DNA from: Planctomycetota bacterium
Lineage (GTDB): Bacteria; Planctomycetota; UBA1135; UBA2386
Direction of reading: 5' to 3'
DNA: 10,548 nucleotides
Assembly: GCA_020425885.1 (NCBI GenBank)
Contig: JAGQRA010000502.1
Location: 1-10,548, forward strand
In this document: positions 5,792 to 10,548 of the stretch, one piece after another
Position numbering within the stretch: position 1 is the stretch's first letter
Layout: each line of letters opens with the position of its first letter
Notes under the pieces: generated by a model
Seen by the model: only the letters and a program-made list of their open reading frames with translations
What the model was told of the DNA's origin: nothing
Database searches by the model: none
Position numbers and translations under genes: made by a program

Positions 5792-7276
5792 TCAGATGAG
5801 CCTGCGCCAGGCATCGAGGCCGCGAACCAGCGCCTCCTCGAGCCAGCCCCGGAAGCGCCTCTCGGTGTCATCGAAGGGTTGCAGCGCCGTGAACGTGAAC
5901 GGTGCCTGGCACACGGTTTCGGAATCGAGGATCGCGGCAGGGCGATCCCGTGTCAGCTCGACCAACACGGCGACGGCGGCGAGGATCTCCTGATTCGTGA
6001 ATGCGACCGCATGGAAGGCGATCGCCAGCACGTGCCGCCGGGGTGCGTGGTGGCCCCAGTCGAGCCTCACGGCATGCCAGACCTGGCCGCTGCGATCCGG
6101 CGCCAGGCTCGGATCGGACTCGTAGCCGCACTCCTCGGCAGCGGCGGCGGCGAGCGCGGCCCGTTCGGATTCGGTCACCAGGTCCGCATCGACCGATGCC
6201 TGCATCGGCACACTCGACTGACTGACCTCGCGGCTCAGGCCTTCGAGGCGATCCAGGACCAGCCCTTCGAGCATCCTGCACCTGGCCCAGGCCGCCGGGG
6301 TCGCCGTCGACAGTTCGTCGGCGAGTCTGCCGCGCAACCTGCGCGAGGCGTCGGCGAGGATCTGGGTGACGTCCTCGGCCGTGGCCGGCGATGAGAACTC
6401 GGACTGGATCGCCCGCAGCAGGATGCGTTGCTGCTGTCGTGTGAACAGTCGGATCAGTGGGCGCAGGTCACCTGCGTCGCCAGCCTCGAGCGCCGCGATG
6501 TAGTCCGTCTTGTCGGTGCGATCGATGAGCAGGGGCAGGGATCCTGCGCGAAGGCAGGCCAGGGTTGCCAGCGTCCGTGCGACCCGGCCGTTCCCATCCT
6601 GGAACGGGTGGATCTGCGTGAACCGATGGTGCAGCCAGGCTGCCTCGACCTCGAACGGAATGCCCGAGTGATCACGGTGCATCTGCACCAACCGCTCCAT
6701 CTCCGATGCGACATGCTCCGGCGGGCAGTAGTGATGCAGGATCTCGCCGGTCTCCGGGTCGCCGGGGTTGTTCGGCTGCTCCTTGTAGTCGCCACGGATG
6801 AGCGGGATCTCGCGACGAACGCCGTGCTGGTCGACGCCTTCTGCCGTCTCCTGGTGTCGCAGCAACGCCGCGTGCAGTTCCTTGATGTATGAAGTCGTGA
6901 GCTCGCGCCTTCCCGCGACGAAGGCGAACAAGCCCTCGGCGACCGCCTGGTGGTCCCGCAGGATCTGCATGAGTTGCCCGGCGGGAAGGTCGCTGCTGCC
7001 ATGGCTGACATGGGCCGCATCGAAGCCCATCTCGACGAGAGTTCGAGTGACACCCTCGTCGAGTGTGTAGATGCGTTCGAGGATCCCGGTCTCGATGCTC
7101 CAGCTGCGCACGAGGCCGGCCAGGAACCGATCGACCTGTTCGGCCGCCAGCGTCTTTCGACGCAGTTGCCAGCGCGCCACGAGTTCCGCTGCCTCCGACG
7201 ACCCGCTGTTCGACCATTCCGGCGGCAGGTCCGCGATCGGTTGCCAGCGATGTCCTCGGCGGCGGCTCGTTGCCAT
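5792..7276 (-). CDS. Fic-domain protein (probable AMP-transferase), 494 residues
   Basis: Fic proteins usually transfer AMP, or another nucleotide-phosphate moiety, from a cofactor to a hydroxyl group of a target protein. The complete core motif HPFQDGNGRVAR is at 223-234: catalytic His223, phosphate-binding GNGR and Arg234. Before it, SWSIETG (58-64) closely resembles the (S/T)xxxE(G/N) inhibitory helix of class II Fic proteins, with Glu62 as the candidate inhibitory glutamate and Thr in place of Gly/Asn, followed by ERIYTLDEGV as in a widespread family of large stand-alone Fic proteins. DYKEQPNNPGDPETGE (163-178) is the likely flap over the target. The C-terminal 200 residues after the Fic core are not recognised. 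The ATG at 7276 was chosen because the open frame further upstream crosses the peptidase gene without a Met. Sampled codons have about 75 per cent GC at position three against over 90 in neighbours, hinting at transfer. No antitoxin partner is visible. The target is unknown. Confidence 0.9.
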   Translation of the reverse strand: MATSRRRGHRWQPIADLPPEWSNSGSSEAAELVARWQLRRKTLAAEQVDRFLAGLVRSWSIETGILERIYTLDEGVTRTLVEMGFDAAHVSHGSSDLPAGQLMQILRDHQAVAEGLFAFVAGRRELTTSYIKELHAALLRHQETAEGVDQHGVRREIPLIRGDYKEQPNNPGDPETGEILHHYCPPEHVASEMERLVQMHRDHSGIPFEVEAAWLHHRFTQIHPFQDGNGRVARTLATLACLRAGSLPLLIDRTDKTDYIAALEAGDAGDLRPLIRLFTRQQQRILLRAIQSEFSSPATAEDVTQILADASRRLRGRLADELSTATPAAWARCRMLEGLVLDRLEGLSREVSQSSVPMQASVDADLVTESERAALAAAAAEECGYESDPSLAPDRSGQVWHAVRLDWGHHAPRRHVLAIAFHAVAFTNQEILAAVAVLVELTRDRPAAILDSETVCQAPFTFTALQPFDDTERRFRGWLEEALVRGLDAWRRLI

Positions 7277-7341
7277 CCGGCTACCGTAGTGGGGCCGGAA
7301 CCGGTCTGGCAATGCCGGGCCGGCCGGAACGGTGGCCTCCT

Positions 7342-9249
7342 CTACCGCGTCCGGGCCCAGCTGTTGTTGGCCGGGTCGACGTCGAGTGAGGTCTGCTGCG
7401 GATCGATCGTGACCTCGTCGACGTCCGGGCCGAAGACCAGCGTGGCCGAACGGGCGCCGGCGAGCCAGGTCGACTCGGACACGGTCTGCCGGGCCGTGCT
7501 GCCGTCGGCATAGCGCACCTCGACCATCGCGGGTAGGAAGGCGTTGCCGCGGTCCTCGATCTCGACCACGGTGCCGTTGCCGTCCTCGGTCGGCCTCACC
7601 GAACCGATGGCGTGGTCCAGCGTCCAGGTCTCGCCCCACCAACCGCTCCAGTACCAATCGAGGTCGCGACCGAGTGCGGCGTTCATGCTGCGGAAGAAAT
7701 CGAGCGGTCGCGGATGTCGATACTGCCAGGCCGCGGCGTAGCGCGACAGCGCACCGAGGACGGTGGCGTGGTCGAACATGCCGGCGAGCTGATGCAGCAG
7801 GGCGGCCGGCTTGGTGTAGCCGTTGAACTCGTAGCTCGACTCGTGGACGAGGTGATCGGAGTGCCGCAGCAGCGGCTCGCGATCGATGCCGCGGTCGGCG
7901 TAGAAGCGGTACTCGGCGAGCCTTCGCAGACCCGAAGGCGGGTGCCCGTCGTGGTCGGCCCGGATCAGATCGGTGCAGAACTCGACCAGGCCTTCGTCCT
8001 GCCAGGCGTTCGCCTTCTCGTTGCTCCCGACCAGCATCGGAAACCACATGTGCGCCAGCTCGTGCGCGATCAGCCCCTGCAGCTCGTGCGGGATCGGAAC
8101 GTCGCCGCACAGCACGATCATCGGGTACTCCATGCCGCCGCCGAGGATGCCTTCGACGACCGTCGCGTGCGGCCATGGGTACGGAGCGATGTGTCGCGAC
8201 ATCCACTCGATCGCATGGCTGGCGTAGCGCGCGCCGCGGGCGTAGGTCCTCGCCTCGGGTCGGTAGAGCGTGTTGACGAGGCAGCGATCCGGCTTGCCGT
8301 CGCCGTCGCGATCGCCGACCTCGGCCGCGACCGCGTCCCAGAGGTAGCAGGACGCGGCCGAGATGGCGAAGTCGCGCACGCCGGTCGCGGTGAAGCGCCA
8401 GGTCAGGCGGGCGCCGTTGTCGGCCGCAGCGGTGACGGTGCCGGCGGCGTGATCTTCGGCCGTGATGATGGCGACCGGTTCCTTGGCGGTGGCCGCCGCC
8501 GCCAGCCGCTCCCGGGTCGCCGCGGTCAACACCTCGCCGGCGTTGGTCAGGGTGCCCGTGGCCTGCACCAGATAGCCGGCCGGCACCGTGAACGCGACCT
8601 CGTAGTCGCCGTACGGCATGTAGAACTCGCTGGTGCCGAGATACTGCTCCGCGACCCAGCCCTCGATGTCGTCGTGAACGGCGAACTGGGGATACCAGTA
8701 GCCGAGGAAGAACAGCTCGTCGGTTTCGCGGCCCATGCGCGGCGCCTCGCCGTTCGGCACCGTGAACGAGAAGTCCATCTCGACCCTGGCCTCGGCACCG
8801 GCGGCGAGCTCGTCGCGGAGCTGGATGGTCAGCACGGTGCCGTCGACCCAGTGCATCGCCTCGCCGCCGTTCAGCGTGAGTCGGTCGATCGTCATGCCAC
8901 CGGTGATCTCGGCCTCGATGTTGCGCCGCGCCCCCTGGCGATGCAGATCCTGCCGCAGGTGGATGACGAGGTCTTCGATCGCCTCGCCGCTGCGGTTGCC
9001 GTAGGTCATCGCGACGTGGCCACGCACCAGGTTCAGCGCGGGCTCGAGCTCCGCCGTGATGACGTAGCGGGTGTGATCGGTCCAGGCCGCGGGACCCGGC
9101 CGGCCATCGGCGGCGCGACGTCCGTCCGCGATCGCGGCGGCATACTCGGCCGAGACCTCGAGCGGTCGGGGCAGCGGCCTGTCCTGAGCCGCGGCCAGGA
9201 GAGCGGTGAACACGACCGCGAAGGCGGTGCCGGTGCAGGTGTTGGACAT
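7342..9249 (-). CDS. Exported M1-family (aminopeptidase N-like) zinc metallopeptidase
   Basis: 635-residue gluzincin predicted to trim N-terminal residues from peptides outside the cytoplasm. The ATG at 9249 starts a signal peptide: MSNTCTG, a hydrophobic core (FAVVFTALLA), then AAAQD. The N-terminal saddle-like beta domain spans about 55-270. The catalytic domain holds GGGMEY (370-375), the variant of the GAMEN exopeptidase loop common in bacterial M1 relatives; HELAH (396-400) with Glu419 exactly 18 residues later, the zinc site; and Tyr478 in GYTKPAALL, the likely transition-state tyrosine. A loop DRDGDGKPD (313-321) looks like a calcium-binding DxDxDG turn. No large C-terminal HEAT-type domain is present: the chain ends soon after a beta segment (about 560-635), so it is shorter than E. 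coli PepN (about 870). All key residues are there, so it should be active. Fic lies 65 bases downstream on the same strand; no functional link is evident. Confidence 0.92.
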   Translation of the reverse strand: MSNTCTGTAFAVVFTALLAAAQDRPLPRPLEVSAEYAAAIADGRRAADGRPGPAAWTDHTRYVITAELEPALNLVRGHVAMTYGNRSGEAIEDLVIHLRQDLHRQGARRNIEAEITGGMTIDRLTLNGGEAMHWVDGTVLTIQLRDELAAGAEARVEMDFSFTVPNGEAPRMGRETDELFFLGYWYPQFAVHDDIEGWVAEQYLGTSEFYMPYGDYEVAFTVPAGYLVQATGTLTNAGEVLTAATRERLAAAATAKEPVAIITAEDHAAGTVTAAADNGARLTWRFTATGVRDFAISAASCYLWDAVAAEVGDRDGDGKPDRCLVNTLYRPEARTYARGARYASHAIEWMSRHIAPYPWPHATVVEGILGGGMEYPMIVLCGDVPIPHELQGLIAHELAHMWFPMLVGSNEKANAWQDEGLVEFCTDLIRADHDGHPPSGLRRLAEYRFYADRGIDREPLLRHSDHLVHESSYEFNGYTKPAALLHQLAGMFDHATVLGALSRYAAAWQYRHPRPLDFFRSMNAALGRDLDWYWSGWWGETWTLDHAIGSVRPTEDGNGTVVEIEDRGNAFLPAMVEVRYADGSTARQTVSESTWLAGARSATLVFGPDVDEVTIDPQQTSLDVDPANNSWARTR

Positions 9250-9284
9250 GGGCGGGGAGCTTAGCCCGCACCGTGGCCGGACGT

Positions 9285-9306
9285 TCACGCCGAGCTCACG
9301 CCGAGC
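9285..9306. repeat. Perfect 11-base tandem duplication upstream of the peptidase gene
   Basis: TCACGCCGAGC occurs twice head to tail (9285-9295 and 9296-9306), in the 70-base gap before the peptidase start. On the minus strand it reads GCTCGGCGTGA twice. It could be a slippage product or a paired operator half-site; nothing else supports regulation apart from its position about 35 bases before the ATG. Confidence 0.6.
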
Positions 9307-9319
9307 CGCGGCGCGCAGC

Positions 9320-10453
9320 TCAGACGAAGGCCGAGAGCCGCGCCCGTTCGCGGAGCCAGAACGTGAACAGACCGGCGGCGAGCGCGAGGAGCCAGAGCAG
9401 CAACGGCCGCGACGTGAGGCCCGGGACCGTGGCGCCGGAGGGGGAGCCGATCGCCTCGGGGTCGAGGGCGCGCAGCGCCGGCGCCGAGCTTCGCGCCAGC
9501 GCGGCCTTGGTCGCCCGTCGCGTCGCCTCGGAGGCGGTGCCCCACAAGGTCGTCACCGCATCCATCGCCGCGACCGTGGTCAGCGGCAGCGCCGGCGCGG
9601 CGGCGTTGACGATGCGCGGCAGTTCATCGGCTTCGCCGAGGCGGGTCAGGGTGTCGATGGCGGTCAATCGCAGTTCGTCGTCGCCGTACAGCATGGCGTG
9701 GAGGGCCGTGAGGTCGGTTGCGTTACCGGGTCGCGCCATCTGGCGAACGGCCTCCTCGCGATCACCGTCCCGACCGATGAAGGCGCGCAACGGCAATGCG
9801 CTCGGCGCGCCGTTGCCGTTGGTGCTGGCCAGGGCGACCAGGATCGCGGGCAGGAACAGCCCGCCGTCGCTGCGGCCGCGAACGCGCAGGTGCTGCTCGT
9901 TGTGCCACGCCTGCCAGGTGACGTGACCACACAGGGCCGCACCGAGCTGCAAGGTGTCGCGATCGGAATCGCCCGTGACCGTGGCGCCGAGCAGGTGGCC
10001 GACGGCGACGGCGAGGTCGATCGTGTGCGCCCTGTCGAGTTCCATGCCGCGCACGGCGTGGATCACTGCAGCCAGGCCGGGCGGCACCGGCGTCTCGCGA
10101 TCGACGAACCAATCCTCGGAGCCATCCATCAGGCACGAGAACAGCGCGCGCCTGCCCGTGTCCATGGTCATGCTGCCGGCGGCTAGCGTGTCGTCCGGGA
10201 GCGCGACCGAGTTGGCCGCGATCCTCAATCCGGCGCTGCCGAGTCGAACGACGAAGCTGCTGCCCGGCTGCAGGTCCGAGGGCCATTCGGGACGGGTCGG
10301 CAACACCGTTCCGCACAACCAGGAGATGGCCGGCAGGCCCGAGGTCGCGGCTTCGGCGACGAAGGCGATCTCGACTTCCGGTGCCTGACCGGGAAGCTGC
10401 GCCAGGAGCAGGGCGATGGCGAGCATGCCGGACCGTGGGCGGAACGGGCGCAT
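9320..10453 (-). CDS. Exported, C-terminally membrane-anchored protein of unknown function with helical-repeat region
   Basis: 377 residues. The ATG at 10453 is preferred over one at 10477 because it lies one base after the TGA of the upstream frame (TGAGATG) and begins a compact signal peptide: MRPFRPRSG, a hydrophobic core, then QLPGQAPE. Residues about 27-110 look beta-rich; about 120-205 form a mixed region with two cysteines and a Trp/His-rich patch (HVTWQAWHNEQH). Residues about 225-325 consist of short alanine- and leucine-rich helices (TALHAMLYGDDELRLTAIDT and following) resembling HEAT-type repeats. A single membrane helix (351-367) precedes an Arg-rich tail (RERAR), so most of the protein faces the periplasm with a short cytosolic end. 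I do not recognise a family. Its coupling to an upstream gene points to a multi-gene membrane system lying outside the window; which one cannot be told from here. Confidence 0.8.
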   Translation of the reverse strand: MRPFRPRSGMLAIALLLAQLPGQAPEVEIAFVAEAATSGLPAISWLCGTVLPTRPEWPSDLQPGSSFVVRLGSAGLRIAANSVALPDDTLAAGSMTMDTGRRALFSCLMDGSEDWFVDRETPVPPGLAAVIHAVRGMELDRAHTIDLAVAVGHLLGATVTGDSDRDTLQLGAALCGHVTWQAWHNEQHLRVRGRSDGGLFLPAILVALASTNGNGAPSALPLRAFIGRDGDREEAVRQMARPGNATDLTALHAMLYGDDELRLTAIDTLTRLGEADELPRIVNAAAPALPLTTVAAMDAVTTLWGTASEATRRATKAALARSSAPALRALDPEAIGSPSGATVPGLTSRPLLLWLLALAAGLFTFWLRERARLSAFV

Positions 10454-10454
10454 C

Positions 10455-10548
10455 TCAGCTGCGGTAGCCGTCGCCATCCTGCAGCACCGCCTCGTCCTGC
10501 CATGACCGGTCGTCTTCGTCCTGCCGCCAGCCGTCGTCCTCGCCCTCC
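10455..10548 (-). CDS. C-terminal end of an unknown acidic protein (5' part outside window)
   Basis: Reading leftwards from the right edge, a frame of about 30 codons ends in TGA at 10457-10455. Third positions are G or C in about 27 of 30 codons, as in a real gene. The peptide is strongly acidic with repeated W-Q-D-E-like groups (GWRQDEDD, then SWQDEAV, then QDGDGYRS). The stop is one base before the next ATG (TGAGATG), the spacing of an operon with translational coupling. Too little is visible to name it. Confidence 0.55.
   Translation of the reverse strand, partial: EGEDDGWRQDEDDRSWQDEAVLQDGDGYRS

Noticed and set aside
7277..7341. Inverted CCGG/GGCC groups between the peptidase and Fic genes as a terminator
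   Set aside because: Only short overlapping palindromes with no T run; no stable single hairpin stands out.
7612..9264. A 550-codon open frame on the plus strand opposite the peptidase
   Set aside because: It is antisense to a gene with HELAH-X18-E and a signal peptide, and its product is compositionally biased with no recognisable motif.
5792..9271. A single 1159-residue fusion of Fic with an upstream segment
   Set aside because: The frame stays open across the peptidase gene, but the upstream part is an Arg-rich shadow of the peptidase in another frame; the Fic protein has its own ATG at 7276.

Overview
The window is GC-rich (about two thirds GC by eye) bacterial DNA packed with genes. 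Several exported proteins, one carrying an aspartate-rich GDENGD turn, together with weak or absent Shine-Dalgarno sites in front of many genes, suggest a Planctomycetota-like or similar high-GC marine or soil bacterium. That placement is an inference; no rRNA or other marker gene is present. No tRNA, CRISPR array, insertion sequence or phage gene was seen.

Layout: three genes read rightwards. They are the 3' part of an iodotyrosine-deiodinase-like flavoprotein (1-599), an exported family I inorganic pyrophosphatase (674-1393) and an exported 485-residue protein of unknown function (1482-2939). From 2964 to the right edge every gene reads leftwards. In order of transcription these are the acidic C-terminal end of an unknown protein (10548-10455), an exported, membrane-anchored protein with a helical-repeat-like region (10453-9320), an exported M1-family metallopeptidase (9249-7342), a Fic-domain protein (7276-5792), a NorC-like di-haem cytochrome c (5693-4929), a NorB-like haem-copper oxidoreductase subunit (4932-3502) and a SEC-C zinc-motif protein (3455-2964). 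The two blocks converge at 2940-2963.

The most interesting part is the norC-norB pair, joined by an ATGA overlap. The catalytic subunit keeps the helix-II haem histidine, the HH pair, the proximal haem-b3 histidine and two NOR-type glutamates. The helix-VI His metal ligand is replaced by Tyr, and the second low-spin haem His is replaced by Met. It may therefore be a variant nitric oxide reductase (or a related enzyme) with a changed active site and haem ligation. The cytochrome carries two CxxCH haem sites instead of the single one of classical NorC. No norQ or norD partner is visible.

Other points: the deiodinase homologue keeps the Glu/Tyr/Lys lid residues that recognise halotyrosines. The pyrophosphatase carries a signal peptide, unlike the usual cytosolic enzyme. 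The Fic gene has visibly lower third-position GC than its neighbours, suggesting recent acquisition. The remaining genes look like ordinary chromosomal content.
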